From positions 124,001 through 188,000 of the forward strand of contig NZ_CP003915.1 in the NCBI RefSeq assembly GCF_000521505.1: a stretch of 64,000 nucleotides of DNA, given 5' to 3'. This document shows positions 25,131 through 34,240 of this stretch, in pieces. The notes beneath the pieces were generated by a model that searched no databases, had not been told where the DNA came from, and was given only the letters and a program-made list of their open reading frames with translations. The translations under genes were made by a program, and so were the position numbers. The stretch is from Advenella mimigardefordensis DPN7 (GTDB taxonomy: Bacteria; Pseudomonadota; Gammaproteobacteria; Burkholderiales; Burkholderiaceae_B). Position 1 is the first letter of the stretch; each line of letters begins with the position of its first letter.

Positions 25131-25829
25131 ATGCGAACTCCCATACGTTCTTCTGACCAGTCTTTGGCTGAACAGGCTTTTGAAGCCTTTCGGGAATTGC
25201 TCGCTTGCGGCCAAATTCGTTCGGGCCAAATGATTTCAATATCAGAATTGGTGGAGGCCACCGGCCTGCCCCTGGCGCCCGTGCGGGAAGCCGTAAAGCG
25301 AGCGGCCGCCGCCGGGCTGGTATCGATTCTGCCCAAACGGGGCGTATTGGTTCTTGAGGCTACCGCAGCGGCGCTGCATGCCGGCTTTCACCTGCGTTAT
25401 CTGTTCGACCAGGAAGGTGCCCGTCTATTGGCGCAGCAGGCGCCGGATCGTGAGCTGGCACACTTGCGTCAGGAACATGAGCTCGTGCTTGAGCAAGCAT
25501 CAGAAGGCGCCATCTCCGCCGAATTACAGTTGAAAGCCATGGAGGTCGACTGGTCTCTGCATGCCTGGCTGACCGGGGCATTGAATAACCCGGTTGCTCT
25601 CGCGGTCTATGAGGAAAATCGTTATCGTCTGAGTGTCATGCAACACTCGCGTCGACCATTGCCGGAACGAATTATCCCAGCCATGACCGAACATTTGCAG
25701 ATTATCGATCACATTCAGGCCGGCGCACCGGAACTGGCTGTGCAGGCGGTCAGAAGCCATCTGCAAAAGACCCTGCGCTGGTGGGGTATTGTGGATAACG
25801 ATGGTCAGTTGTTCAAGACGGGCAGATAG
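25131..25829 (+). CDS. GntR-family (FCD-type) transcriptional regulator
   Basis: A 232-residue GntR regulator. The N-terminal winged helix (LAEQAFEAFRELLACGQIRS, then ISISELVEATGLPLAPVREAVKRA) covers residues about 9-62, and an all-helical FCD-like ligand domain follows (HLRYLFDQEGARLLAQ; HLQIIDHIQAGAPELAVQAVRSHLQKTL). It is divergent from the carrier-allA-allE transcript with a strong palindrome in between, so it most likely represses that set and its own gene. The inducer may be a ureide or glyoxylate derivative. Confidence 0.88.
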   Translation: MRTPIRSSDQSLAEQAFEAFRELLACGQIRSGQMISISELVEATGLPLAPVREAVKRAAAAGLVSILPKRGVLVLEATAAALHAGFHLRYLFDQEGARLLAQQAPDRELAHLRQEHELVLEQASEGAISAELQLKAMEVDWSLHAWLTGALNNPVALAVYEENRYRLSVMQHSRRPLPERIIPAMTEHLQIIDHIQAGAPELAVQAVRSHLQKTLRWWGIVDNDGQLFKTGR

Positions 25830-25938
25830 CCGTCAGATAAGCAATAAATAACCGGCGAATAAGACCGGCTTGCTTGCGGTTGGAGGTGCTGCGACGGTCT
25901 GCGCCGATATGATGCCGCGGTCGCTTGCGCTCGTGCCT

Positions 25939-26373
25939 TCAGACAGCCGGCGTATCTCTGAGCACGTTTTCTCCCGTGCGGGGATTGGTCAAGGTGACGT
26001 TCTCCAGCGCCTTGATCCGCCAGGCATCGCCCTCGCGAGTGAGCACAGCCAGGATCAGCGTATCGACCGCGTGGGGGCCTGCCGGATGTGCCGCCCCAGC
26101 CGCAAGGCGGCTCCAGAAGTGCACGATTGCGGCGTCACTGTTGATTGCTACCATATCGATCAATTCGTTTGAGAGTGTCGAGTCACTATAGATGGTGGCG
26201 TGAATGGGCGCATGCAGCCCGACAATTTCTTCAATACCACGTACGTAATGCCCAAAACGGTTGACGAACGTGGCATCCTCATGGAATAACGCGCCGAGTG
26301 CGGGCATATCGTGATCGTTCCATGCCGCCTGAAAAGCGCCGGGCACGTCTTGTGGCTGATGCATAGGGTTCAT
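25939..26373 (-). CDS. SnoaL/NTF2-like protein of the SgcJ/EcaC type
   Basis: A 144-residue single-domain protein with the NTF2-like cone fold signature: AFQAAWNDHDMPALGALFHEDATFVNRFG (about 13-41), then RGIEEIVGLHAPIHATIYSDS, and a C-terminal VLTREGDAWRIKALENVTL. Members annotated SgcJ/EcaC are mostly small enzymes or binding proteins of unknown substrate. It has no signal peptide. It starts divergently from the NAD(P)-binding protein gene, 110 nt apart. No function can be given. Confidence 0.75.
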   Translation of the reverse strand: MNPMHQPQDVPGAFQAAWNDHDMPALGALFHEDATFVNRFGHYVRGIEEIVGLHAPIHATIYSDSTLSNELIDMVAINSDAAIVHFWSRLAAGAAHPAGPHAVDTLILAVLTREGDAWRIKALENVTLTNPRTGENVLRDTPAV

Positions 26374-26483
26374 GATGGGTCTCTTGCGGGTCAGAAAACG
26401 TCCCTATCAGTTTAGCAGTAATGCGTCTGCAGGCTTGCGGGTATTGTGGCAATGCCCGGGCGCAGCAGACACCAGGAGAGAAT

Positions 26484-27143
26484 ATGTCAAATGTATTTAT
26501 TGTGGGTGGTTCCGGGAAAGTGGCCCGTCATCTTGCACGTCAGCTGAGTACACGCGGACACACTGCGCGCTCGCTGCATCGGGACGCCCGGCAGGCTGAT
26601 GAACTCAAAGCCCTGGGTGCCGTGCCCGTATCCGGAGACCTGCTCCAATTGGATATTGCCGGGCTGGCTCAGCTCATGACAGGCAGCGATGTGGTGGTGT
26701 TTTCGGCAGGCGCCGGCGGAAAGGGCGGCGCCCAGATGACAAATGCCATTGATGGCGATGGGCTGGAACTGGCGGTTGCTGCGGCGAGGACTGCCGGTAT
26801 CCGGCGCTTTATCCTGGTGTCAGCCTTCCCTGAAGCCGGTCGTGGCAAGGTCGTATCCGACACGTTCGAAAATTACATGGCCGTGAAAAAACGCGCCGAC
26901 GTGCATCTGGCCGAAACGGATCTGGATTGGGTTATTCTGCGACCCGGCACATTGCTGGATACGCCCGGCACCGGCAACGTACGTGCGGGTCTGGCCATTC
27001 CCTACGGTGGCGTACCGCGGGAAGATGTAGCGGCTACCCTGCTGGAAATCATTGAGAACCCCGAGGTCAACCGGATCATTATTGAGCTTACCGAGGGTGA
27101 CACGCCAGTGGCGCAGGTCGTGCAGCGACTGGCGCACAGCTGA
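26484..27143 (+). CDS. NAD(P)-binding SDR-like protein (atypical, YhfK/NmrA type)
   Basis: A 219-residue atypical SDR (SDR_a5-like) with the cofactor motif NVFIVGGSGKVARHLARQL (about 3-21) and no classical YxxxK in the usual setting. VRLP-like late segments include DLDWVILRPGTLLD (about 152-165) and PREDVAATLLEIIENPEVN. Homologues are often annotated NAD(P)H-binding or sugar-epimerase-like and may act as redox sensors. ATG 26484 is chosen because AGGAGAG precedes it; the frame is open 21 codons further back. It ends opposite nadB, with a small CGGGCG-CGA-CGCCCG hairpin at 27168-27182 between them. Confidence 0.8.
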   Translation: MSNVFIVGGSGKVARHLARQLSTRGHTARSLHRDARQADELKALGAVPVSGDLLQLDIAGLAQLMTGSDVVVFSAGAGGKGGAQMTNAIDGDGLELAVAAARTAGIRRFILVSAFPEAGRGKVVSDTFENYMAVKKRADVHLAETDLDWVILRPGTLLDTPGTGNVRAGLAIPYGGVPREDVAATLLEIIENPEVNRIIIELTEGDTPVAQVVQRLAHS

Positions 27144-27184
27144 TTGGAGCAAGGATTGAAGCAGTGCCGGGCGCGACGCCCGTC

Positions 27185-28855
27185 TCAGCCGAGCGCAACG
27201 TCTGCCGGCGCGGGTGTTGGCGGCGTCACCGGAGGCAGCGTGCTATCGATCACGCTGGGGCCGGTTTCCGTCAGCATCCTGGGCATATCGGCCAGCGCGT
27301 GAAGGCCGCGGCTTTCCTTGCGCTGGGCCGCACATGCGGCAATCAGCCAGGCACAATCCAGACGATTGCGCACATCCACAAGCATCGGTGTCCAGGCAAG
27401 TTGCGGCGCTTGCGCCCATTGTCCGCGCCAGTGTGCTAACTGCTCAATTGCCTGGTTAATACCAAGTGTTGTTCGCATAATGCCCATCTGTTTTCCCATG
27501 AGTTGCCGGATGGCTGCGGGATCTGGCAATGCAGCCTCTTCAGGCATATCGGGGGCGCCCCTGGTCATTTGCTGATGGTTGCTCACAAGCGGCGCTGTAT
27601 CGGTGACCGGTTCCGTCGCACCCGCCTGTTCGCATCGCTCAACAATGGCTTGCGCACAATTGCGCCCGATCACAATGCATTCAAGCAATGAATTGCTGGC
27701 AAGGCGATTCGCGCCATGCAGACCGGTATCGGCCACTTCGCCGACGGCGTACAGGCGGTCTACATTGGTGCGTCCGCTCAGGTCGGTAACGACGCCACCG
27801 CAGGAATAATGGGCCGCAGGCGCAACCGGAATGGCATCACGGGTGATATCCAGCCCCAGACTCATACAAGTGTGATAAATCGTGGGGAAATGCTCAAGGA
27901 TAAAGTCTGCCGGCCGATGGGAAATGTCCAGCCATACAGGCTGCCCGTGCTGTTTGCTTATTTCAGTGTGAATGGCGCGCGCCACAATATCGCGCGGCGC
28001 CAGTTCGGCACGTGAATCGTAATCAGGCATGAAGCGGTGCTGGTCTGCGTTCTTCAGCACACCGCCTTCGCCCCTGACTGCTTCCGAGATCAAAAAGGCA
28101 GGCGCGTTCGGCAATGCCAGCGCGGTTGGGTGAAACTGTACGAACTCCAGATTGGCAATCCGGCAACCTGCTCGCCAGGCAATGGCCTGGCCATCACCCG
28201 TGGCGGTGGGCGGGTTGGTGGTATAGGGAAACAGCTGCCCCAGGCCACCTGTCGCCAGAACAGTACTGCGAGCCGTCAATACGAAAGCTTTACCTGAGCT
28301 CGTATCCAGGGCGTGGATACCCTGGCAGGCGGGGCGTTCTGGATGTTCGTGGGTAGACCCTTCGTTCCTGGTTATTGCATCGATACACAGGGTGTGTTCA
28401 AACACGTCTATGTTGGGTCTTTGTCGTAGTTGTGCCTGTAATGCGGATGTGATTGCTGCGCCGGTGCTGTCAGCGGCATGAACAATGCGCCGGTGACTGT
28501 GTCCGGCTTCGCGTGTCAGGTGTAATCGATCCGGCCCGGCCAGGGTAAACTGAACGCCATGGTCTCTTAGCCAGTCAATTGCTGCTGGCGCAGCCTGCAC
28601 AATGTGGCTGACACTTGTCATATCACACAATCCGGCGCCGGCAACCAGCGTATCACGAACGTGGTTATCGGTATGATCATCGGTATCCAGCACCGCGGCG
28701 ATTCCGCCCTGGGCCTTGCTGCTGGCGGTGATCTCCAGCGACAATTTGCTAACAACGGCAATGCGCATATGGCCGGGCAGGCTCAGCGCCACAGACAGGC
28801 CGGCCAGTCCGCCTCCGACAATCACTACATCATAATCATGCATTTGGGTCTTCAT
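27185..28855 (-). CDS. nadB: L-aspartate oxidase
   Basis: NadB oxidises L-aspartate to iminoaspartate with FAD, the first step of de novo NAD synthesis. The 556-residue protein has the FAD motif YDVVIVGGGLAGLSVALSL (about 8-26). It also has the flavoprotein block SSKAQGGIAAVLDTDDH (about 45-61), LATGGLGQLFPYTTNPPTATGDG (about 206-228) and FVQFHPTAL. The C-terminal helical domain is complete, with a slightly longer, proline-rich tail than E. coli NadB. Its ATG overlaps the nadA stop by one base (TAATG), so the two are translationally coupled and share the palindromic operator before nadA. Confidence 0.95.
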   Translation of the reverse strand: MKTQMHDYDVVIVGGGLAGLSVALSLPGHMRIAVVSKLSLEITASSKAQGGIAAVLDTDDHTDNHVRDTLVAGAGLCDMTSVSHIVQAAPAAIDWLRDHGVQFTLAGPDRLHLTREAGHSHRRIVHAADSTGAAITSALQAQLRQRPNIDVFEHTLCIDAITRNEGSTHEHPERPACQGIHALDTSSGKAFVLTARSTVLATGGLGQLFPYTTNPPTATGDGQAIAWRAGCRIANLEFVQFHPTALALPNAPAFLISEAVRGEGGVLKNADQHRFMPDYDSRAELAPRDIVARAIHTEISKQHGQPVWLDISHRPADFILEHFPTIYHTCMSLGLDITRDAIPVAPAAHYSCGGVVTDLSGRTNVDRLYAVGEVADTGLHGANRLASNSLLECIVIGRNCAQAIVERCEQAGATEPVTDTAPLVSNHQQMTRGAPDMPEEAALPDPAAIRQLMGKQMGIMRTTLGINQAIEQLAHWRGQWAQAPQLAWTPMLVDVRNRLDCAWLIAACAAQRKESRGLHALADMPRMLTETGPSVIDSTLPPVTPPTPAPADVALG

Positions 28856-30030
28856 TATGCAGGGCCTATTTGAGAGAATAAATGCACATCGCGACTCAGG
28901 TCGCCGCTGGCCCGGATGTTTTTCTTATAGGCCGCAGCAAAATCCAGCATGCGTTTGATGGGTTTGAGCGCGCGCGATCCCAACGCCGTATCAAGCATGA
29001 TTTCGCCGCTATGTGTTTGCAGGCAGTTGGCTACACCGGCCAGCCCGTTCATGGCCATCCACGGGCAAAAGGCGCAGCTTTTGCAGGTGGCGCTTTCGCC
29101 TGCCGTGGGGGCGGCAATGAACGTCTTGTTGGGCGCCTGTTTTTGCATTTCATGCACAATGCCCTGATCGGTGGCCACGATAAAGCTTGTGGCGGGCAAC
29201 TCGGTAACGGCCTGGATCAGTTTGCTGGTGGAACCCACCACATCTGCCAGAGCGACTACCGCAGCGGGCGATTCCGGATGCACCAGCACGCGCGCTTGCG
29301 GGTTGGCTTTTTTCAGATCGGCCAGCTCCTCGGCCTTGAATTCATTGTGCACCAGGCATGAACCCTGCCACAGCAGCATGTCTGCACCGGTTTGCTGCTG
29401 GATATACTGACCCAGATGGCGATCGGGGCCCCACAGAAGTTTTTCACCCCTTTGATGCAGATACGTTACGATTTCCAGGGCAATGGAAGAGGTCACCACC
29501 CAATCGGCTCTGGCCTTGACTTGTGCGCTGGTATTGGCATACACCACCACGGTTCGCTCCGGGTTGGCATCGCAGAACGCCGCGAAAGCATCTGGCGGGC
29601 AGCCCAGATCCAGCGAGCAATTGGCATCCAGGTCGGGCATGAATACCCGCTTTTCAGGGCTGAGGATCTTGGCCGTTTCACCCATGAAGCGAACGCCGGC
29701 GACAACCAGTGTCGTGGCCGGGTGATCGCTGCCGAAGCGGGCCATTTCCAGCGAGTCGCCCACGCAACCGCCGGTCTGTAGTGCCAGATCCTGCAATTCT
29801 GCATCGACGTAGTAATGCGCGACCAATGCGGCCTGTTGTTGTTCCAGCAGATCGACAATCAATTGTCGACAGGCGTCCCGGTCCTGCTGGCCAAGCGGCT
29901 CGGGTACCTTGGCCCAGGCCTGTTTTACGTCACAGGACAATCCCATGCGGGCACCGGAGGAGGGCAGCGCCAGCGCTGGAAAATCAATATCAAACGTCTT
30001 GCGTACAGCGGAGGAGGTCGTTGTCATCAT
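28855..30030 (-). CDS. nadA: Quinolinate synthase
   Basis: NadA condenses iminoaspartate with dihydroxyacetone phosphate to quinolinate, using a 4Fe-4S cluster. The 391-residue protein has family segments [15 protein letters not shown] (about 69-83), [10 protein letters not shown] and [16 protein letters not shown]. Probable cluster ligands are C138 (ANCSLD), C225 (GSCLVH) and one of C319/C322 ([14 protein letters not shown]). An extra CxxC at 316-319 follows the longer-type NadA pattern. It is the first gene of the nadA-nadB transcript and has a NadQ-like operator 27 nt upstream of its start. Confidence 0.95.
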   Translation of the reverse strand: MMTTTSSAVRKTFDIDFPALALPSSGARMGLSCDVKQAWAKVPEPLGQQDRDACRQLIVDLLEQQQAALVAHYYVDAELQDLALQTGGCVGDSLEMARFGSDHPATTLVVAGVRFMGETAKILSPEKRVFMPDLDANCSLDLGCPPDAFAAFCDANPERTVVVYANTSAQVKARADWVVTSSIALEIVTYLHQRGEKLLWGPDRHLGQYIQQQTGADMLLWQGSCLVHNEFKAEELADLKKANPQARVLVHPESPAAVVALADVVGSTSKLIQAVTELPATSFIVATDQGIVHEMQKQAPNKTFIAAPTAGESATCKSCAFCPWMAMNGLAGVANCLQTHSGEIMLDTALGSRALKPIKRMLDFAAAYKKNIRASGDLSRDVHLFSQIGPA

Positions 30031-30056
30031 TCTGTAGTCCGGCTATGTTCGAAAGT

Positions 30057-30083
30057 TATTTATACTCTAATTGAGTATAAATA
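30057..30083. promoter_or_regulatory. NadQ-like operator upstream of nadA
   Basis: A palindrome centred at 30070 with 13-bp arms, 12 matching; the core is TATACTCTAATTGAGTATA. It lies 27 nt before the nadA start and 103 nt before nadQ, in the divergent region. It shares the pattern TATACTC-N5-GAGTATA with the site over the nadC promoter, which strongly suggests one regulator for both. Confidence 0.75.
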
Positions 30084-30185
30084 GTAAAGTGCTTTTTTTA
30101 TTTCAGGGGTCTGCCGCGTTGTGGTGCAAATGCCATTTGGCCTGTTCTGATAGAATCCATACATTGTTGATGGATATGGTCAGGT

Positions 30186-31127
30186 ATGGTTTCAGATGTT
30201 CCCGTGTCGAACAGTGCAGAAGGCGCTACCGAGGTTGTCGCGGTTTTGATCGCTATTACCAATCTGAACGCGCGGGTACTGACTGTGGAAAACGGCAATA
30301 TCCTGCCGTATGGGCCGTTGTCGCCCGTGCATAGCTCCCTGCAGGCTGGCGTGCGGCAATGGGTTAAAAACCAGACCAGGCAGCCGATGGGCTATGTAGA
30401 GCAGCTCTATACCTTTGTGGATACGCAGCGTACCCGCGCTTCGGGGCAGCCGGTTCTGTATGTCAGCTACCTGGGACTGGTCAAGGAAGCTGATGAGCGC
30501 CTGCTGGAAGCCAATGCCAGCTGGCAGGACTGGTATCGATACTTCCCCTGGGAAGACCATCGCGACGGCAGGCCGGAATGGATCGCCCGTGTTTTTTACC
30601 CGCATCTTAGAAAATGGGTCGCCTTTGCCGGTGACGACGCGGTGCGCCAGAGCCGGCAGCGGCGCGTGGATCTGTGCTGGGGCCAGGGTGAGCATGCCTG
30701 GATTGAAGACAACACCCTGTATCGTTATGAATTGCTCTATGAGGTCGGCCTTATTCCGGAATCGCCCCTGTTTGATGGGTCTATCCCTGAAGCCATGACG
30801 GGTAAACCGATGCAGCACAATCACAGACGGGTGCTGGCCATGGCCATGTCCAGGCTGCGCGCAAAAATCCGGTATCGCCCGGTTATCTCCGAATTGATGC
30901 CCACCGAATTTACGCTGCTGCAATTGCAGAAAAGTATCGAGAGCCTGGCCGGTGTTGAGCTGCACAAGCAGAATTTCCGCCGCCTGATGCAGCATCAGGA
31001 GCTGCTCGAGCCGACCGGACAAAGTACGGTTCAGGAGCGGGGGCGCCCGGCGCAGCTATATCGGTTCAAAGACACGGTGCTGCTGGAAAGCTTGCTGTCC
31101 GGCAGCAAACTGCCTGTCAGTAAATAA
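30186..31127 (+). CDS. nadQ: NadQ-type regulator of NAD biosynthesis (Nudix-like sensor plus winged helix)
   Basis: A 313-residue protein matching the COG4111 family, described as the NAD regulator NadQ in alphaproteobacteria. The N-terminal two thirds resemble a Nudix fold (VVAVLIAITNLNARVLTVENG, about 17-37; VKNQTRQPMGYVEQLYTFVDTQR). A GRPE-type segment follows, then HNHRRVLAMAMSRLRAKIRYRPV. The C-terminal winged helix has MPTEFTLLQLQKSIESLAG and HKQNFRRLMQHQELLEPTG. No full Nudix-box catalytic set is seen, so it should sense rather than hydrolyse. Its position between nadAB and nadC and two matching palindromes support repression of the pathway. Its exact effector is not visible. Confidence 0.85.
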   Translation: MVSDVPVSNSAEGATEVVAVLIAITNLNARVLTVENGNILPYGPLSPVHSSLQAGVRQWVKNQTRQPMGYVEQLYTFVDTQRTRASGQPVLYVSYLGLVKEADERLLEANASWQDWYRYFPWEDHRDGRPEWIARVFYPHLRKWVAFAGDDAVRQSRQRRVDLCWGQGEHAWIEDNTLYRYELLYEVGLIPESPLFDGSIPEAMTGKPMQHNHRRVLAMAMSRLRAKIRYRPVISELMPTEFTLLQLQKSIESLAGVELHKQNFRRLMQHQELLEPTGQSTVQERGRPAQLYRFKDTVLLESLLSGSKLPVSK

Positions 31128-31142
31128 ACTTTTAATAAGTGA

Positions 31143-31191
31143 TTGTCGGTTTTTTATAGCTGTTATATACTCAATTTGAGTATATAACAGC
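31143..31191 (+). promoter_or_regulatory. nadC promoter overlapped by a 33-bp perfect palindrome
   Basis: A perfect palindrome with 16-bp arms around T31175 spans 31159-31191; its core is TATACTCAATTTGAGTATA. A -35-like TTGTCG (31143-31148) and a -10 TATACT (31166-31171) have a 17-bp spacer, so the -10 box lies inside the palindrome. A repressor bound here would block RNA polymerase. The nadC start codon is 35 nt downstream. The palindrome may also end the nadQ transcript. Confidence 0.75.
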
Positions 31192-31225
31192 CTCTATGAG
31201 GCGACCTTACAGGACCTGTACGCTT

Positions 31226-32083
31226 ATGAATCCCGCCCTTCATGAATTACCCGATGTTGTTTTATTGCCCTTTGTGCAGGCGGCGCTGGCAGAAGATATG
31301 GGACGAAAAGGCGATATTACCTCACAGGCCACCATCCCGGCGGGCAAGCAGGGGCGTCTGCACGTGGTCGCGCGCCACCCGGGCGTGATTGCCGGAATGG
31401 CGCTGGCCCGGCTGGCCTTCGCACAAATTGATCCGGCCATCGAAGTGAAAATTGTCTGTGAGGATGGCGCGCATGTTGAGGCAGGCCAATTACTGGCAAC
31501 GGTTTCCGGAGACATCCGGTCCATGCTGGCCGCCGAGCGTACGGCGCTCAATTTCCTGACTCACCTTAGCGGTATTGCCACGCAGACAGCAGACTTTGTG
31601 ACACGGGTTGCCGGTACGAATGCACGCATTACCTGCACCCGCAAGACCATTCCCGGCCTGCGGGTGCTGCAGAAATACGCCGTTCGTGTTGGTGGCGGGT
31701 GGAACCACCGGATGGCACTGGATGACGCCATGCTGATCAAAGACAATCACATTGCACTGGCCGGCGATCTGCGTACTGCCATTCGCCAGGCTCATGCCCA
31801 TGCAGGGCATTTAACACCTGTGGAACTGGAGGTGGATACTCTGGAACAGCTTGCGATCGCCCTGGAAGAAGGCGTTCGTCTGGTGTTACTGGACAATATG
31901 GATTGCGATACCCTGAGCCAGGCCGTGGCGATGTGCAAGGGCAAGGCCCAGACCGAAGCGTCCGGCGGCATTACACCCGAAACCGTACAGGCCGTTGCGC
32001 AGACCGGTGTTGACTATATCGCTATCGGCTATCTCACGCACAGCAGCAAGGCGCTGGATATTGGTCTTGATTTTCAGGCGTGA
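31226..32083 (+). CDS. nadC: Nicotinate-nucleotide pyrophosphorylase (quinolinate phosphoribosyltransferase)
   Basis: NadC converts quinolinate and PRPP to nicotinate mononucleotide, CO2 and pyrophosphate. The 285-residue form starting at ATG 31226 has normal length and follows AGGA; an upstream in-frame ATG at 31196 lies against the operator without a ribosome-binding site. Conserved segments are EDMGRKGDITSQATIP (about 25-40), LAAERTALNFLTHLSGIAT (about 92-110), the substrate-binding CTRKTIPGLRVLQKYAVRVGGGWNHR split around 132-157, LIKDNHI and EASGGITPETV. It completes the NadA-NadB-NadC set. Confidence 0.94.
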   Translation: MNPALHELPDVVLLPFVQAALAEDMGRKGDITSQATIPAGKQGRLHVVARHPGVIAGMALARLAFAQIDPAIEVKIVCEDGAHVEAGQLLATVSGDIRSMLAAERTALNFLTHLSGIATQTADFVTRVAGTNARITCTRKTIPGLRVLQKYAVRVGGGWNHRMALDDAMLIKDNHIALAGDLRTAIRQAHAHAGHLTPVELEVDTLEQLAIALEEGVRLVLLDNMDCDTLSQAVAMCKGKAQTEASGGITPETVQAVAQTGVDYIAIGYLTHSSKALDIGLDFQA

Positions 32084-32274
32084 ATTTGGGTCATTGCAAA
32101 CGTCATAAATACTATGGACAGTCCTATGGGGCAGCACCCATGGAAACACCAGGGATTCCTTTAAAATGCATCAGATTGTTTTAACGTCGATGCCAGCGGC
32201 CCGTTTCAAAACACTCAATATGTCTATGCAGCATCCTCAAGGCCCTTCATACATTTGAAAATATAGGTGTTTTC

Positions 32275-33270
32275 ATGAATTTGCGGCAATTAAGATATTT
32301 CACCAGAATCGTGGAAACGGGCAACATCACACGCGCCGCTGAGCAACTGTACGTCGCTCAGCCTGCCTTGGGAATGCAGGTGCGTCAGTTAGAACAGGAC
32401 TACGGTGTCAGTTTATTGGTGCGACATCCACGTGGCGTACGCACCACCCGTGCCGGGCAACTCCTGTATGAGCGTGCTTGTGAAATTCTGCGTCTGGTGG
32501 ATGACACAGAACGTCTGGTCAAAGCGCAGGGGCGCTTCGAAATGGAAGCGGTCATGCTGGGGCTGACCAATGGGTTTATGAACATAGTAGGGCGGGATCT
32601 TATCCTGCTGGCAAAAAAAGAGCTTCCGGGCGTCAAGCTCGGCGTCGTCGAGGAACGAAGCATTGTGTTGATTGATGCGCTGGAACGTCATGAAATTGAT
32701 CTGGCCCTTGCCTACGAGGTTCATGAGCGTCCGGGCATGATCCGGGTGCCGTTACTTGAAGAGGAAATGCTCTTTGTCTACGCAGCAGAAAATGGCAATG
32801 GCCGGTTACACGATACACCTGTCACTTTTTCGGAAATGGCGAAACACGAGCTGGTGCTTCCTGGGTTACGAGATGGTGTGCGTGAACAGCTATTCACCGC
32901 CGCGAAACGACGTGCAATCGAATTGAATGTGATTCTTGATGTATCGTCTGTGTCCATGATGAAGCGGATGGTCGCGGCGGGTGACGCAGCGGCTGTTATG
33001 CCATACGGCAACGCCATTGAGCATATTGAACTGGGATTGCTGAATGGACGGAGGATTGCCGATCCGGCCTTAAGCAGAACCTTATATCTGGTTCGTTCGA
33101 TCACTCGGGCATCATTCAAGCACGAGGAGGCCCTGATTGATCTGCTTGCGCAGATTGTGCAAATGTACATATCGCGGCTAGGTTCACTGGCCAATCGCTG
33201 CACGCCTGCAGCCGATCTGCTTTCCAATACGGTCGCTACCTTGCGGGATGAGTACCGCGCACCCCGCTGA
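32275..33270 (+). CDS. LysR-family transcriptional regulator (Nac/Cbl-like)
   Basis: A 331-residue LysR regulator. The DNA-binding domain MNLRQLRYFTRIVETGNITR, with AAEQLYVAQPALGMQVRQLE next, resembles the Nac/Cbl/CysB-like branch with its ALGMQVRQLE recognition helix. The ligand domain begins near EAVMLGLTNGFMNIVGRDLI (about 88-107). It lies 163 nt upstream of the SDR-Ldh-isomerase-dehydrogenase operon on the same strand and is the best candidate regulator for it. nadC is 191 nt upstream, with nothing recognisable in between except A/T-rich promoter-like sequence. Confidence 0.88.
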   Translation: MNLRQLRYFTRIVETGNITRAAEQLYVAQPALGMQVRQLEQDYGVSLLVRHPRGVRTTRAGQLLYERACEILRLVDDTERLVKAQGRFEMEAVMLGLTNGFMNIVGRDLILLAKKELPGVKLGVVEERSIVLIDALERHEIDLALAYEVHERPGMIRVPLLEEEMLFVYAAENGNGRLHDTPVTFSEMAKHELVLPGLRDGVREQLFTAAKRRAIELNVILDVSSVSMMKRMVAAGDAAAVMPYGNAIEHIELGLLNGRRIADPALSRTLYLVRSITRASFKHEEALIDLLAQIVQMYISRLGSLANRCTPAADLLSNTVATLRDEYRAPR

Positions 33271-33433
33271 CTTGTCCTCCATCCAAAGAAAAAACTTGGG
33301 TCTGCCATATTTCGATCGTTTTGGACTTTATCGTTCAAATTCGTTGTAATGGTCCTGTGCTCACGCTGCTGCATTCGGGTTGTTGAACGCCGTAATAACA
33401 GCGCTGTCACAGAGTCAACGAAAGGAACGGGCA

Positions 33434-34240
33434 ATGAACGCAATGAAACAAGAGGGACAAGGTCGTATTGCCGTTGTCCTGGGAGGAGCAAATGGTATTG
33501 GTGCAGCCACATGCCAGAAGCTATATGAGCATGGCTGGAAACTGGTTGTCGCAGACATTGATTACCAGGCAGCTCAGGATCTCGCTGTAGGTATCGGGGG
33601 CGAGTCGGTCAGGGTAGACGTGCTGGACGCGAAATCGATCGCTCAAACTGCACAACATATCGAATCTGAAATCGGACCTGTACATGCGCTGGTCAATTCA
33701 GCAGCAATTTTCCAGGCGCAAGTCAGACCAGAAGAGCTACCACTGGAAGTCTGGGAGCGGATTGTCAATTCCGCATATCGCGGCACCTATGTCAGTTGTG
33801 TTGAATTTGGTAAACGCATGGCTCTGCGCGGCGAAGGTGCTATTGTCAATATTTCGTCCATGGTAGGGCAGCGCCCCAACCACGGCCATGCATATTATTC
33901 AGCGAAGGCGGCAGTCAATATGCTTACTGAAGGCATGGCCGGTGAATGGGGACGTAGTGGTGTTCGAGTCAATGCGGTCAGTCCTGGTTTTGTTGCTGTG
34001 CCCCGGATGCTGGAAAATATCGAAAAGGGCGAGCGCTATGCTATCTCGCCAATTGACGTCAGTGCACTGGGCCGGCTGGTAGAGCCACGGGAAGTCGCCG
34101 AGGTTATTGCTTTTCTGCTTTCAGATCGGGCGTCCGCCATTACAGGTACCAACTTGCCTGTCGATGCCGGCGTTCTGGCAACCAATGGATGGCTCGTCCA
34201 CGGTGGTGTGCCGGCAGCACGAAAGGCAAGTGCAGTATGA
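33434..34240 (+). CDS. Short-chain dehydrogenase/reductase
   Basis: A 268-residue classical SDR. The cofactor motif GGANGIG is near residue 17, VNSAA replaces the usual NNAG near 95-99, and the catalytic set is in NISSMVGQRP (Ser) and YYSAK (Tyr and Lys). The C-terminal LLSDRASAITGTNLPVDAG is typical of sugar, polyol or hydroxyacid dehydrogenases. ATG 33434 has an AAAGGAAC ribosome-binding site; the open frame extends 18 codons upstream without support. It heads a five-gene run, and its stop overlaps the Ldh gene by 4 nt. The substrate is unknown. Confidence 0.88.
   Translation: MNAMKQEGQGRIAVVLGGANGIGAATCQKLYEHGWKLVVADIDYQAAQDLAVGIGGESVRVDVLDAKSIAQTAQHIESEIGPVHALVNSAAIFQAQVRPEELPLEVWERIVNSAYRGTYVSCVEFGKRMALRGEGAIVNISSMVGQRPNHGHAYYSAKAAVNMLTEGMAGEWGRSGVRVNAVSPGFVAVPRMLENIEKGERYAISPIDVSALGRLVEPREVAEVIAFLLSDRASAITGTNLPVDAGVLATNGWLVHGGVPAARKASAV

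Noticed and set aside
32166-32258. 30-codon open frame between nadC and the LysR gene
   Set aside because: No ribosome-binding site and no recognisable content; probably part of the LysR promoter region.
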